A stretch of DNA of 64,000 bases from Streptomyces sp. ITFR-21 (GCF_031844685.1 NZ_CP134605.1:4585001-4649000); one strand, 5' to 3'. Counted from the first letter of the stretch, positions 23,316 through 33,115 are shown. The notes: generated by a model from the letters alone, not told the origin. A program made the numbers and translations.

Positions 23316-24041
23316 ATGATCGGTGGAGTAGTCGGCTACACCTACCAGGCCGAGAACCTGTGCCCGAGCTGCACGCTGAAAGCGATGCGAGCGAACGGCA
23401 TCACGGTGCAGAAGGGCAAGTCCCACGAGGACGCGATTCGGCGCGCGGCGCAGAAGCTCGACGTCGACTTCGACGACGAGAGTTCCTACGACTCCGGTGA
23501 CTTCCCGAAGGCCGTCACTGAGCAGATGTGCGAGACCGAGCTGAATGAGGTGCCGAACGGCGAGCAGGGCGTGAGGCACGCCATCTCGGACGAGCGGTGC
23601 ACCGGCGACAAGTGCGGCAAGTGGCTGGTGCTCGGGGAAAAGTCGCCGACCGAGGCCGGACTGACCCGGTGGGTGCGCGATGAGTACGAGCTGCCCCAGG
23701 CCCTGGCCCGCGCGGTCGCCGGGAAGCTGCGCGAGTGGGGGCTGTCGCACTCGGAGTTCATCAGCGAGGACAACGTCCGCCAGGCGGCTGCGGAGTTCCC
23801 TCACGACTACGCCACCGTGCACGCCGTGGGGAATCCGCAGCGAGTCGAGCTGCTGCTGACGCCGGAAACCGACGACGACACCTGCTTCCACTGCGGGCAG
23901 CCCTGGGAGGGTCACGCCTTCATCTGCAACACCTGTCAGACGGAGGTGCCGGCGGTGAGCCTGCACCGGCATCCGATTGTCGCGAAGGGACAGCGCAAGC
24001 TCCCCCTGGCGGCGGCCCGATCGGATCGGTCGAGCAGATAA
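23316..24041 (+). CDS. Hypothetical protein with two zinc-ribbon halves
   Basis: A 241-aa protein. CPSC near residue 17 and CTGDKC in the middle, then CFHCGQP and CNTC near residues 193-212 form a probable C-terminal zinc ribbon. The central part is helical (LPQALARAVAGKLREWGL). Function unknown. Confidence 0.72.
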   Translation: MIGGVVGYTYQAENLCPSCTLKAMRANGITVQKGKSHEDAIRRAAQKLDVDFDDESSYDSGDFPKAVTEQMCETELNEVPNGEQGVRHAISDERCTGDKCGKWLVLGEKSPTEAGLTRWVRDEYELPQALARAVAGKLREWGLSHSEFISEDNVRQAAAEFPHDYATVHAVGNPQRVELLLTPETDDDTCFHCGQPWEGHAFICNTCQTEVPAVSLHRHPIVAKGQRKLPLAAARSDRSSR

Positions 24042-24116
24042 GCCCTGCCATATTCGTGGGCCTAGCCCGCCTCGGGCACTGATTTCTCAAATCAACGTGG
24101 TGGAAGGAGCTTTGGC

Positions 24117-24875
24117 ATGCCCAGCATGCAGATCCGTGTCATTCAGCAGAGCGACCCGGACCCGGCCGATGAAAAGACCGGCTGGTACATGGTTGACGAT
24201 TTCGACGAGAAGGACGCAGCAGCAATTCGCGTGGGCGAGCTGGAGCGGTACACGGTCGAGGTGATCAGCACCGACGACCAGGGCGTGGTAACCGTTCGCG
24301 GGGACTCCCTAAATCACGTCGCCATCCCCGGCTTGGCCGGGGTGTACACGCACCCGTGCTGCATCCACTACTCGGCGACCGAGATGATCCGGGCCGCCAA
24401 GGACGAGCTGACGGGTGCGGCCGGCCTGGAAGTCGGTGACCACGTCGTCCGTCCGGGCCAGCGACCCGGCGGCGCCGGCCGGCTCTTCGAGGTGCTCGCG
24501 GTCCCCAAGGACGACGAGGGATTCGGCCTCGGAACGGTCACCGTGCGCCAGCTCGACGCCATCGAAGGTACGGGTGAGCGCGAGTTGCTGGTGAGCGTCG
24601 TGTCCAAGGACATCCCGCCGCGTGTGCCGATCGAGGGCCGAGACCGTGGCGGGATCGGCGAGAGCTTCCGCAGGCGCGAGGGCGGCGGATTCCTGGTCTT
24701 CCACGGCGACTTCGCCGACCAGGTCGTCATGTCCCCGACCGCCCTCGGCGGTGCCCTGTGGGGCTGCCGGTCCATCGACGAGTTCGGCGACGACGCCTGG
24801 GAGTACGGCAGCAACCGGGACGACGCAGTCCGTGCCCACGGCCGGAAGTACCCGAACAGGGGCCTGACCAACTGA
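24117..24875 (+). CDS. Hypothetical protein
   Basis: A 252-aa protein, beta-rich with acidic N-terminal part, CCIHYSATEM, and a Gly-rich tail region (RDRGGIGESFRRREGGG). ATG 24117 follows GGAAGGAGC. No family recognised. Confidence 0.72.
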   Translation: MPSMQIRVIQQSDPDPADEKTGWYMVDDFDEKDAAAIRVGELERYTVEVISTDDQGVVTVRGDSLNHVAIPGLAGVYTHPCCIHYSATEMIRAAKDELTGAAGLEVGDHVVRPGQRPGGAGRLFEVLAVPKDDEGFGLGTVTVRQLDAIEGTGERELLVSVVSKDIPPRVPIEGRDRGGIGESFRRREGGGFLVFHGDFADQVVMSPTALGGALWGCRSIDEFGDDAWEYGSNRDDAVRAHGRKYPNRGLTN

Positions 24876-24917
24876 CACACAGGCTGGCCATCGGGGTCAG
24901 CAGAAGAGGGGTATGGC

Positions 24918-25535
24918 ATGAGCGAAACCGTCGGAGCTGAGGGATGGACGATCGTCCACCAGGCCCGCCAGAAGCACTACGACGACCGCTTCTACGGTCA
25001 GTTCCTCGGCACTCGCGAGGGTCGAATCGGCGGCGCCGAATGGGTCGTTGGCCGCCTCTACAACGGCAAGAGCGCGGACGACGGCTTCCGGGATGGGGAG
25101 TGGGCGTACTCCAGGCGCTTCCAGTCCCCGAACTCCACGGACAGCGCGGACGCCGCGCTGAAGGCATACGTCGAGATGTCGTACGACACCTTCGTGTGGG
25201 ACCGCATCTTCGAGCAGCGGGCCGGCGAGGCGATCGACCGGCACCTGGCCGGCCCCGAGGTCGATGGTGCGCCGAAGCTGTCGGCCGGCTGGAGCGAGAG
25301 CGACGCCGGCCACCGCGTGCCGGCGGCCGGGTCCACCATCTCTCTCCCGTTCCACGAGGCGAAGTACTACCTGCTGCAATTCCTCCGCAGCACCGAGCTG
25401 GGCGCGAAGGCGCACCTAACACGTGGCATCACCCTCGACCGACACCAAGCCGTCGACCTGGTCACCAAGGCGACCGGCCCGGTGCGCTTCGAGTACGGCT
25501 ACAACACCTACTGGCTCGCGGCCGAGGAGTCATGA
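24918..25535 (+). CDS. Hypothetical protein
   Basis: A 205-aa protein with WTIVHQARQKHYDDRFYGQF at the start and a Gly/Ala-rich centre. The C-terminus reads RFEYGYNTYWLAAEES. It overlaps the next gene by 4 nt (ATGA). Unknown. Confidence 0.72.
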   Translation: MSETVGAEGWTIVHQARQKHYDDRFYGQFLGTREGRIGGAEWVVGRLYNGKSADDGFRDGEWAYSRRFQSPNSTDSADAALKAYVEMSYDTFVWDRIFEQRAGEAIDRHLAGPEVDGAPKLSAGWSESDAGHRVPAAGSTISLPFHEAKYYLLQFLRSTELGAKAHLTRGITLDRHQAVDLVTKATGPVRFEYGYNTYWLAAEES

Positions 25536-25783
25536 CCCGCAGCGTCTACGTCGGTCCCGAGTGGCCGGACGGCGGGCCCGAGCCGGAAGCGCAGAGTCAT
25601 TTCTACTGCGCCAACGACGAATGCCCCAGCGCATACGGCAATGGACATGGACCTGTTCCCAACACCCGGAAATACAGGGTACCTGGCGGGTTCATCTGCG
25701 AGCTGTGCGCGGAAGCGCATGACAGCGAAATAGCCACCGAGGATGCAACCGCAACTCCCGCCGCATCCACGGAATTTCCTTAA
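25532..25783 (+). CDS. Small zinc-finger-like protein
   Basis: An 83-aa protein from ATG 25532 (ATGA overlap). CANDEC and CELCAEAH form a C-x4-C...C-x2-C site with possible zinc binding; Ala/Thr-rich tail. Unknown function. Confidence 0.68.
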   Translation: MTRSVYVGPEWPDGGPEPEAQSHFYCANDECPSAYGNGHGPVPNTRKYRVPGGFICELCAEAHDSEIATEDATATPAASTEFP

Positions 25784-25791
25784 GGAGCGCC

Positions 25792-26676
25792 ATGCGCTGT
25801 TCCACTATCCAATCCACCATCGTCCCGGGCGACGAGCCGTGCGAGGGCACCGCAACGCACTTGCTGCTCGGCTCCCTCCGAAACGACGAGGGGGTCCGGG
25901 AGCCGTTCCGCGACCCGGTGTGCAAGCCCTGCGGCGAGTCCTTCGTACGTCGCCCCGCGCTCAAAGCCCGACTAGTTCCCCTGCACGTCCACGAGCCGGC
26001 GCAGAAGTTCCTCATCATCGAAGGTCACCGCCTGGTCGAGGACTCCGAGCACGGCCAGCGCTGCCACGACTGCGGGCGCACCGGAAGCATCGAACAGTTC
26101 AAGCTCTCGCTACTGCACGGCTGCCCGGCCCGGCCGGAGTCCGTCGACCACCTCGCGCTCACCGGCGACATCACCCGGGCGGAGAGGAACCAGCGGGCCT
26201 CGGAGTCGGCACGTCTCTGGTACCACGAGGCCGCCTATGTCCTCGGCATGGGGATCGAGGACTGGCGAGTGGTGCACAACCACCCGGTAACTGCGGCCCA
26301 CTTCACCTTCCGCGACCGCGAGTACCGGCTGAAGTTCGACCTGGCGGGTTACCGGATGTTCGCGGAGAAGCTGGAGAACCGGGGCCGCCCCGCACCGGAA
26401 CGGATCAACCCCGAACACCGCGAGGACTACACGCAGGTCGTTTTCCACTTCCACGACCTGATCAACAAGTACGAGAGCACGTACTTCGCCACCTACACCC
26501 CCGGCCGCGAGGACGTCATTCTCCACGCTCCCGAAGGTGCAATCAGCGCGGTGCTCCGCATAGAGCTGGACGGCACCGGCACACGTGAATGGCGTCTGGG
26601 CGTCGTGACCGACGCCGTATGCGACACCTTCGGCTCCATCGCCGACCTCACCTTCCAGACCCGCATCTACGAGTAG
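25792..26676 (+). CDS. Hypothetical protein with N-terminal Cys sites
   Basis: A 294-aa protein. CSTIQST, CKPCGES and CHDCGRTG lie within the first 105 residues and suggest zinc ribbons. The C-terminal two thirds is mixed alpha/beta (HNHPVTAAHFTFRDREYRL). ATG 25792 with AAGGAG upstream. No family recognised. Confidence 0.72.
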   Translation: MRCSTIQSTIVPGDEPCEGTATHLLLGSLRNDEGVREPFRDPVCKPCGESFVRRPALKARLVPLHVHEPAQKFLIIEGHRLVEDSEHGQRCHDCGRTGSIEQFKLSLLHGCPARPESVDHLALTGDITRAERNQRASESARLWYHEAAYVLGMGIEDWRVVHNHPVTAAHFTFRDREYRLKFDLAGYRMFAEKLENRGRPAPERINPEHREDYTQVVFHFHDLINKYESTYFATYTPGREDVILHAPEGAISAVLRIELDGTGTREWRLGVVTDAVCDTFGSIADLTFQTRIYE

Positions 26677-26687
26677 GAGAACAAGGG

Positions 26688-27281
26688 ATGCAACCGCAAT
26701 TCGAGTTCGAGCCCACCGACCCGGCCGACGAGACGTGCCACAAGTTCCGCGTCTCCCTCAAGAGCACCGGCGAAGTGCTCGGCGTCACCTACCTGACCAA
26801 GGGAGCGGGCTGGGTCACGGAGCACGCCGGCCTCACCGGCAAGCAGGGCGCGGTCCACGGCTTCAAGACCCGATTGGTCGCCGCCGAGTTCCTGTACTGG
26901 TTCAAGGCGCCCGAGCAGTCCGACCGGACCAACCCCCGCGACGTCCTCCGGCCGCTCAGCCCCGACGTCCTGCCGAGGTACGGGGTGCTGCTCGCCCTCG
27001 TCCCCGTCGGCGACGGTGACTTCCTGGTCGACGCCAACACCCGTGGGGCCGGGACCGGCCTCGGGTACCTCCAGCGTCTCGACAACGGCGAGTACGACGT
27101 CCGGCTGGGAGCCATCAGCGTCGGCCGCGCCAAGACCCCGTGGGCCGGACTCCACGCGGTCGCGGCACTCCACACCACGGACGAGCGGTTCGTCCCCCTC
27201 CTCAAGGGGTTCACGCCCTGCGAGGACGACCGCCCCGTCACCCACCCCACCGTCCGCGCGCTGCTCCCCGAGCAGGACTGA
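26688..27281 (+). CDS. Hypothetical protein
   Basis: A 197-aa beta-rich protein with a FKTRLVAAEFLYWF helix. ATG 26688 after AACAAGGG. Its stop overlaps the next ATG by 1 nt. Unknown. Confidence 0.72.
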   Translation: MQPQFEFEPTDPADETCHKFRVSLKSTGEVLGVTYLTKGAGWVTEHAGLTGKQGAVHGFKTRLVAAEFLYWFKAPEQSDRTNPRDVLRPLSPDVLPRYGVLLALVPVGDGDFLVDANTRGAGTGLGYLQRLDNGEYDVRLGAISVGRAKTPWAGLHAVAALHTTDERFVPLLKGFTPCEDDRPVTHPTVRALLPEQD

Positions 27282-27550
27282 TGGCGAGCCGGCTGCGGAG
27301 GGCGCCGTACATCCACACGTGGACGGAAGAGGACGGCACCCGGCGCCAGCTCAAGATCCACTGGACGCGGGACGGCCGCACCGTGCAGTGGGACCCGCGC
27401 TTCCTCGGCGATCCCGAGCCGTGGTTCGACGGCAACCACGAGCTGAAAGACCCGGCCGGCTACGTCGGTGACGACGAACTGGTAACCCTCGGCGACCCGA
27501 ACGACCCCGAATTCGGTCTGGTCGACCCCGATTTCGAGACGGACTACTGA
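27281..27550 (+). CDS. Small acidic hypothetical protein
   Basis: An 89-aa protein with basic start (MASRLRRAPYIHTW) and very acidic end (DDELVTLGDPNDPEFGLVD). Start fixed by the TGATG overlap. Such acidic phage proteins are often DNA mimics or inhibitors, but nothing specific is shown here. Confidence 0.68.
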   Translation: MASRLRRAPYIHTWTEEDGTRRQLKIHWTRDGRTVQWDPRFLGDPEPWFDGNHELKDPAGYVGDDELVTLGDPNDPEFGLVDPDFETDY

Positions 27551-27552
27551 CC

Positions 27553-28239
27553 ATGCTGCTGTCCCCGCCCGAGCGCACGATCCACCCGCGCTACGAAATC
27601 CGCACGCTGAAGCACGGGGACGACACCCCCCGCGAGATCGGCGTGTACGACGACAACCGTCAGACCTACGTCCGCACGATGCCGCTCGGCACGCCGGACC
27701 ACGAGGTCCGCGACGTGGTCGCGGAGTTGGAGCGCACCCGTCGGCCCGCCACCGTCGTCTACTTCGCCCGACGCGCCACCAAGAAGGGCTGCGTGCTCCG
27801 CGAGATGGCTGTTGTCCAGGGCGACGTGATCGAGTTGAAGTACGGGTACCGCGTCGTCTTGGACAACGGGACGAACGAGCGCGTCATCCGGAGCCAGGAG
27901 CACGTGCATACCTTCTGGGGTACCACGGTGACGCACTTCGACCGGCGCTTCCACGATGCCGAGGGCGGCGCCATCACCCAGCAACGGGTGGATATCCAGG
28001 GCTGGACCGAGCCCCGGCATCAAGAGCTGTACTACCTGGTCCACAACGGCAGCACCGCGCCGTGGTTCGCCGATTTCGCCTTGCGCTACGGGCTGGCCGG
28101 CAAGCACTGGCAGTGGGACGAGACGGTCAAGGCCGGCAACGACTTCCGCCCCCTCAACGGGAACGGCGCGGCGCACTGGCTGCTCAAGCACTGGGACCGC
28201 GAGCACCCCGCGTTCGCCCGGTCGCTGTACGGCATCTAG
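27553..28239 (+). CDS. Hypothetical protein
   Basis: A 228-aa protein of mixed alpha/beta character. It contains ATVVYFARRATKKGCVLREM and a C-terminal HWLLKHWDREHPAFARSLYG. Spaced 2 nt from the upstream gene. Unknown function. Confidence 0.72.
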   Translation: MLLSPPERTIHPRYEIRTLKHGDDTPREIGVYDDNRQTYVRTMPLGTPDHEVRDVVAELERTRRPATVVYFARRATKKGCVLREMAVVQGDVIELKYGYRVVLDNGTNERVIRSQEHVHTFWGTTVTHFDRRFHDAEGGAITQQRVDIQGWTEPRHQELYYLVHNGSTAPWFADFALRYGLAGKHWQWDETVKAGNDFRPLNGNGAAHWLLKHWDREHPAFARSLYGI

Positions 28240-28300
28240 AACTCGGATTCCGCAGGGAATTCTCATCTCATATATGTCGATAAGTCGAGGAGGAACCGAA

Positions 28301-29032
28301 GTGAGCCTGTCGGCATTCCGGCGCCGCATCAAGGTGGGCCAGCGTGTGACCGTGGTCAACAACCTGCACCCGAGGCTGTCGGGCGAGCGCACCGTGCACG
28401 CGGTGCAGACCCGGGGGATCAAGACCACGGCCGAAGGCGCCACGGACCCGTGGTTCGCGCGGTGGCCCAGCAAGGGGGAGTGGCGGATCGAGGGCGACAC
28501 CCTGCACTACGTCAGCCCCAAGGACCCGGACAAGATCGACTTCTCTTACACCTTTGCCTTCGACGCCGAAGAGCAGGTAGAACCCGAAGCGACGGCTGAC
28601 GCCGACTCCGAGCGCGAGCCGGAGAGCATCGTGACCAGCTACCGCGTCACCTGGGCGCAGAAGGGGAGCGACAAATCCCGCACTGAGGAGTGCGTCGTCG
28701 ACTCCAACGACATGACCCGCTTCGGCGACCTGGAGCAGCGCAACGGCCTGCTGCGCAGGATGCTCGCCATCCGCCGCCTGCCTATCGGCCAGGCCGTGCC
28801 GGACGACATCGTCCTCCAGGACGTGATCCCGATCTGCAACTGCGGGCCCTACCCGGGCGAGGACTGCGCCTTCGCCGAGCACCGTGGTCAGCGGTTCTCC
28901 CTGCGCACGTCCAGCGACGCCGGGTTCGAGATCATCCACGACCAGCATGACGACACGACGCTTGGCGTCGTGCACAACACCCTCAGCGTCGACTTCCTGA
29001 CCCTGGTCCGCGAGAAGTACGGGCACCAGTGA
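28301..29032 (+). CDS. Hypothetical protein, GTG start
   Basis: A 243-aa protein. GTG 28301 is chosen over ATG 28274 because GAGGAGG lies 7 nt before it. N-terminal strands IKVGQRVTVVNN, an acidic linker, then a second domain with ICNCGPYPGEDCAFAEH (possible metal site). Overlaps the next gene as GTGA. Confidence 0.72.
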   Translation: MSLSAFRRRIKVGQRVTVVNNLHPRLSGERTVHAVQTRGIKTTAEGATDPWFARWPSKGEWRIEGDTLHYVSPKDPDKIDFSYTFAFDAEEQVEPEATADADSEREPESIVTSYRVTWAQKGSDKSRTEECVVDSNDMTRFGDLEQRNGLLRRMLAIRRLPIGQAVPDDIVLQDVIPICNCGPYPGEDCAFAEHRGQRFSLRTSSDAGFEIIHDQHDDTTLGVVHNTLSVDFLTLVREKYGHQ

Positions 29033-29262
29033 CCAGCTCCGTCGAGTACGGGATCTTCACCCCCGAGGGCTGCATCGAAGCCTCGATGTGGTCCCCGGAG
29101 GAGGCCGAGAGGAGAGCGGGCGAGTACCGCGCCGAAGCAGTGGCCGAGGACGTCGAGGAGACGTACACGGTCCACGAGATGTGCGAGGACCACCGCGACG
29201 CAGAGCAGCCCAAGAACGGCTGCGAGGAGTGCGCGATGGAACTCGCCGCCGACGGCGATTAG
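29029..29262 (+). CDS. Small acidic protein with Cys pairs
   Basis: A 77-aa protein from GTG 29029 (GTGA overlap). Very acidic, with CEDHRD and CEECAMEL near the end. Last gene before a terminator. Unknown. Confidence 0.66.
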   Translation: MTSSVEYGIFTPEGCIEASMWSPEEAERRAGEYRAEAVAEDVEETYTVHEMCEDHRDAEQPKNGCEECAMELAADGD

Positions 29263-29353
29263 TCCGGGACGCAGCAGAAACGGCGGCCTTCTTCGGGAGG
29301 TCGAAGGTGGCGGCCACCGGCGGTCGAAGGGATGACCGCGTGCGGTTTCAATG

Positions 29354-29395
29354 AAAGCCAGGTTCCGTGAATTCGGCGGCGCCTGGCTTTTGTTG
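29354..29395 (+). terminator. Rho-independent terminator
   Basis: AAAGCCAGG (29354-29362) pairs with CCTGGCTTT (29382-29390), followed by TTGTTG. Confidence 0.88.
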
Positions 29396-29417
29396 TGCCC
29401 GTGCTCCCTACGCAAAG

Positions 29418-29446
29418 AACTGTTATGCCACCACCCGAATGGGTGA
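29418..29446. promoter_or_regulatory. CACCCGAATGGGTG motif copy upstream of 29531
   Basis: GAACTGTTATGCCACCACCC followed by GAATGGGTGAC is the best-conserved copy of the seven-site motif, just after a terminator and 85 nt before the next start. It therefore most likely controls a new transcript. Confidence 0.75.
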
Positions 29447-29530
29447 CCTGTCCAAGTCGCGATCCACTCGTTGGGCACAGCACAGGAGTGCCACGAGACA
29501 GGCCCTCGCGCATTCAAGGAGGAGAAACAA

Positions 29531-29977
29531 GTGAGTGGACTGCTCAAGTGCGCGGGATGCAACTACCGCTGCATCGAACCCGGTGATGACGACAAGGGAG
29601 AGGACGGCTACTCCAGCCGGTATTGCGGCGACTGCATCGTGGACAAGGGCCTCCCGAGTCCCGAGGAGCAGAACTTCCTCACCCTCGTCGCCGGCTGGGA
29701 GACCGTCGCGGACGACGAGGGCTCCACGATCAGCACTGACTTGCTGCCCGTGGTCATCACCGTGGAGGCCACCACCGTCGCCGACGCCATCGAGATGGCC
29801 TCCGACCGGCTCCAGGCCCACTTCGGTACCAGCGTCGAGCAGCTCTACGCCGATGACATCGAGCGTGACGACTGGTTCGGCCTGAACGAGCGCGACGCAT
29901 ACCTCCGGCTGTGCGCCGTCTTCAAGGGCGCTCCGAGGCTGGTCAACGACGAGCAGCTCTTCACCGTCATCCGCTGA
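29531..29977 (+). CDS. Zinc-ribbon-like hypothetical protein
   Basis: A 148-aa protein from GTG 29531 with AAGGAGGAG upstream. LKCAGCNYRC and YCGDCIVDKG form a zinc-ribbon pair in the first 37 residues. The rest looks like an alpha/beta domain (LPVVITVEATTVADAIEM). First gene after a palindromic motif site. Confidence 0.72.
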   Translation: MSGLLKCAGCNYRCIEPGDDDKGEDGYSSRYCGDCIVDKGLPSPEEQNFLTLVAGWETVADDEGSTISTDLLPVVITVEATTVADAIEMASDRLQAHFGTSVEQLYADDIERDDWFGLNERDAYLRLCAVFKGAPRLVNDEQLFTVIR

Positions 29978-30064
29978 GCCGACCGCTTCCGTCCGCCCCT
30001 GCGGGGGCGTGGCGGTGGCCGGCCGGAACACAAACGCAACCCTCGCTGAAATGGGGAAACCGTC

Positions 30065-30508
30065 ATGAAGAGCATCACCGAAGGCCGCAGCAGCGGGTGG
30101 CTCGTCGATCTGAGCCCGAAGGAATGCCAGGGCCTGATCGGCGCGACCGTCACCCTGTTCTGGAACCTCAAGGCGGCCACCGGCCTGCTGATCAAGGTCG
30201 AGGACGGCATCGCGCACCTCTTCCGGCCTGACGAGGGGACGGCGATCTCGTTCGAGGTCGCCGGCACCCGCTTCGAGCGCACCCCCGGCACCCCGCTGCG
30301 GCCGGCGCTGGCCCGCGCCGTCGTGCTCGACCGGGAGTGGTCCGAGACCGACGCGGCCCTCCGAGGCGACCACGACGTCATCACCGACCAGGAGACCTGG
30401 GACAGCGAGCGCGACGACTACGTGGAGCGCCTGCCGGACATCCACGGCGAGCTGCTCTGGGAGCTGCTCCGGCTGACCTTCCCGACCCCCAGAAAGGAAA
30501 CGGTCTGA
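30065..30508 (+). CDS. Hypothetical protein
   Basis: A 147-aa protein. N-terminal strands (LIGATVTLFWNLKAATGLLI) followed by an acidic helical part. ATG 30065, 2 nt from the next gene. Unknown. Confidence 0.7.
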   Translation: MKSITEGRSSGWLVDLSPKECQGLIGATVTLFWNLKAATGLLIKVEDGIAHLFRPDEGTAISFEVAGTRFERTPGTPLRPALARAVVLDREWSETDAALRGDHDVITDQETWDSERDDYVERLPDIHGELLWELLRLTFPTPRKETV

Positions 30509-30510
30509 CC

Positions 30511-31152
30511 ATGTCCGACACCGAACCGACCCCGGCGCCGACTCCCGAGGGGGGAGCCGCGTCCAGACCGAAGAATCCGAGCCAGTACCACGGTCACCCG
30601 TATGTGTGGGCCTGGCTCGTCACCCTCGGAGCGACGGACCCCGGATACCTGGAGTCGACCTGCCGCCAGGCCGAGGAGGACGACGCCCCGAGCGACGCCG
30701 TCTACAAGTACCGCGAGACCTGGATCACCTTGGGCCAGGTGAGCAAGGCGGAGGACCGGGACCGCGTCCGCGCCTACGGCAACGCCCTGCTCGCGCAGGC
30801 CGCCAAGGCGACGCGGAGACGTGACGAGCAGCCCGAGACGGCCGCGCAGAAGGAGGCCGAAGAGTTCGAGTACGCGGTCACCTTCGAGGCCCGCTTCACC
30901 GGCGTGGTGAAGGCGAAGAGCATGCTGGAGGCGGCGCAGAAGCTCACTCCGGGAGAACACGCAGGACCCTCCGGGTACGTGGTCCTCGAACTCCAGGGGG
31001 AGCACGGCGTCGTGTGGCACGCGGCATTCGACGGCACCCGAGGCAAGGTCGTGACCACGACTGACCCCCGACTGGAGCGGCCGGCCTCGCCCCCGACTCC
31101 GACCGGCCCCGTCGTCGAGCAGCCTGTCCAATCCGCCGAGCCGCCCGAGTAA
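30511..31152 (+). CDS. Hypothetical protein with disordered ends
   Basis: A 213-aa protein with Pro-rich termini and a helical centre (WAWLVTLGATDPGYLESTCR). A strand-rich part follows (YAVTFEARFTGVVKAKSM). Function unknown; terminates at 31172-31207. Confidence 0.7.
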   Translation: MSDTEPTPAPTPEGGAASRPKNPSQYHGHPYVWAWLVTLGATDPGYLESTCRQAEEDDAPSDAVYKYRETWITLGQVSKAEDRDRVRAYGNALLAQAAKATRRRDEQPETAAQKEAEEFEYAVTFEARFTGVVKAKSMLEAAQKLTPGEHAGPSGYVVLELQGEHGVVWHAAFDGTRGKVVTTTDPRLERPASPPTPTGPVVEQPVQSAEPPE

Positions 31153-31171
31153 GAGCACGACCACCACCGCA

Positions 31172-31207
31172 GGAGCCCGGCTCCTGCGCCGGAGCCGGGC
31201 TCTTTCT
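31172..31207 (+). terminator. Rho-independent terminator
   Basis: GAGCCCGGCTCC (31173-31184) pairs perfectly with 31191-31202, followed by TTTCT. Confidence 0.88.
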
Positions 31208-31243
31208 ATCCCCGCTGTCACAACCCGATGGAAAGATGCCCAC

Positions 31244-32047
31244 ATGACCGAGACCACCGAAAACGACCGCGTTCCGTTCCTGCCGGAAGTCAATCCGCAG
31301 TTCCCGTTGCTGTACGTCGTCATCGCGGCGCACCTGGGGATCTACCGGTTCAAGGAGAGGGACCGTGCCGAGAACCTGCGCCGGGTGAAGAAGGTTTTCC
31401 AGACGTACGGCGACCTCGGCATCCCGCTGCTGACCAAGAACGGCGGCGAACCCTTCACGGCCGAGGACATCACGGACGAGATGATCGCCCGGCATGACGG
31501 ACTGGTCACCGGCGAGCAGGAGTGGGATGTCGAGACGTTCGAAGACCACCTGCTGAACATCGTCTCCAACCACACCGGCGTGCCGCGCATCAGTTACCTG
31601 CGGATCATCCGGCAGGGTCCGATCAATCTCGGCCGGCCGAGCGAGATCCACCAGGAGGTCAACGACCGCCACAGGTCCGAGGTGCGCCGCGTCGAGGTCT
31701 ACGCCGACGGGCGGCATCTGTGGCGCCAGGACGGCGAGTTCGGGGAGGGCACGGCCGAGGAGGAGTTCACGGAATCCGAGACCGTCTGGCCGCTGTCCGT
31801 CCTCAACCAGCGTGACGGCCAGAGCGCGGAGACGACCACGGCCGATGAGTTCGAACGGCTGTGGGAACGGGCCACCAGCGAGGAGTGCGGCTGGCCGCAG
31901 AAGTTCAAGGCCGAGCCCGTAGTGACCGACCTGGAGGACGCGGAGGTCGTCACCTGCTCCCGCACGAAGGAAGAGGGTTCGGCGTTCTGTGCGGAGCACG
32001 GGGAGATGGCCCGGCGCGTCTTCCCGGCGCTCTTCCCCACTGCCTGA
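31244..32047 (+). CDS. Hypothetical protein
   Basis: A 267-aa acidic protein. It begins with a helical region (YVVIAAHLGIYRFKERDRAE). The end carries CSRTKEEGSAFCAEHGEMAR, which may bind metal. No family recognised. Monocistronic between terminator and the next gene. Confidence 0.72.
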   Translation: MTETTENDRVPFLPEVNPQFPLLYVVIAAHLGIYRFKERDRAENLRRVKKVFQTYGDLGIPLLTKNGGEPFTAEDITDEMIARHDGLVTGEQEWDVETFEDHLLNIVSNHTGVPRISYLRIIRQGPINLGRPSEIHQEVNDRHRSEVRRVEVYADGRHLWRQDGEFGEGTAEEEFTESETVWPLSVLNQRDGQSAETTTADEFERLWERATSEECGWPQKFKAEPVVTDLEDAEVVTCSRTKEEGSAFCAEHGEMARRVFPALFPTA

Positions 32048-32272
32048 ACCGCCCAGCCGGCCACGGACACCACCGCAACGTGAACAGCGCACCCAGGTCG
32101 CGAGACACTGGGGGCACACGTCGAGCGGACACCGTGGCCGGCTGACGCTTCTGCTGCCTCCTTCGCCGGCCCATCCGTCCTACGGTGGCGGGTGGGCCGG
32201 AGTGGGATGCTGCCGAAAGTGCGGTAACCGGCCGATGCCGACGAAACGACCCCAACGACATAGGAGAGCGAA

Positions 32273-32593
32273 GTGGCTCCCGGCTCGGGCTACCGCATGA
32301 AGTACGTCGATGCCGACATGAAAGAACAGGCGATCAGAGAGCGGTCAATCAGTCGGCTTGCGCATGTCGAAGAACATGCTGGCGAGGATGGCCTGGGCCG
32401 CTTCGAGATCCGCAAGGCCACCGGCGAACTGTGGGACGCCCACGAGGTTCGAGCACTCCAGGAGCGGGGCCTGTGGGACGTCGAGTGGCTCGAAGCCGAG
32501 GACGAAAAACACGAAGGCGGCTGGCGGATTCTCGGCCTGACAGAGGTCGGACGCAACGTGCTGAAGAAATGGCGAGACCGCGAGACCGCGTGA
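32273..32593 (+). CDS. Small winged-helix-like protein
   Basis: A 106-aa protein from GTG 32273 with AGGAGAG upstream. Helices lead to VRALQERGLWDVEWLE, then GWRILGLTEVGRNVLKKW, a helix-wing-helix pattern. The same pattern appears at the C-termini of the two Lsr2 proteins that follow, so it may be a stand-alone version of that module. Confidence 0.68.
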   Translation: MAPGSGYRMKYVDADMKEQAIRERSISRLAHVEEHAGEDGLGRFEIRKATGELWDAHEVRALQERGLWDVEWLEAEDEKHEGGWRILGLTEVGRNVLKKWRDRETA

Positions 32594-33115
32594 AAATATA
32601 TGTGTGAAACGGTCTAAAAAATCGGCATCGCTACGAAAAAAGCGAGCAGCACGAACGCCTGTCGGTGCCGCCACCGGGAGCTGCGATCGGAGCTGGCCGT
32701 GTGCCCTCCCGGCGATGCCGGGCCCGTTGCGGTGGGGCGCGTACGGAGCCACGGGGGGCAGGGTCAGACTCGCTGCCTCCTCGTACGGCACTTGCATGAT
32801 CGTTTAGGATCGACCTCGTGCGGTCACGCAACCCCCAAGGCTTTGACGTCGAAAAAATGGTTATGCCGTCGCCCGAATGGGTGACGGAGGCAACCTAAGA
32901 CGCTTGGATGCACTCCGCGTTTCACATAAAAGCGACCATCGGTGTGAGACGGCGCACGCCCCTGGGGGCATATGCGCGCTCGTGCGCCCAGCGAGTGTTT
33001 AACGCCTGATTGCCACATACCAGAGAAAATACCGGCCAACGCAGGGATTCTCTCAGCCTTGGCCGCTACAGTGCGGCCCCGGGTAGTAATTTCGCAACGC
33101 CTTGGAGGACAAGAC
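32594..33115. other. Intergenic region upstream of the Lsr2 genes
   Basis: 522 nt without a supported gene, containing a palindromic motif copy at 32857-32886. Probably the regulatory region of the Lsr2 pair. No further structure seen. Confidence 0.5.
32857..32886. promoter_or_regulatory. CCCGAATGGGTG motif copy upstream of Lsr2 gene 1
   Basis: ATGGTTATGCCGTCGCCCGA followed by ATGGGTGACG, with an A6 run before it, matches the seven-site motif. Confidence 0.68.
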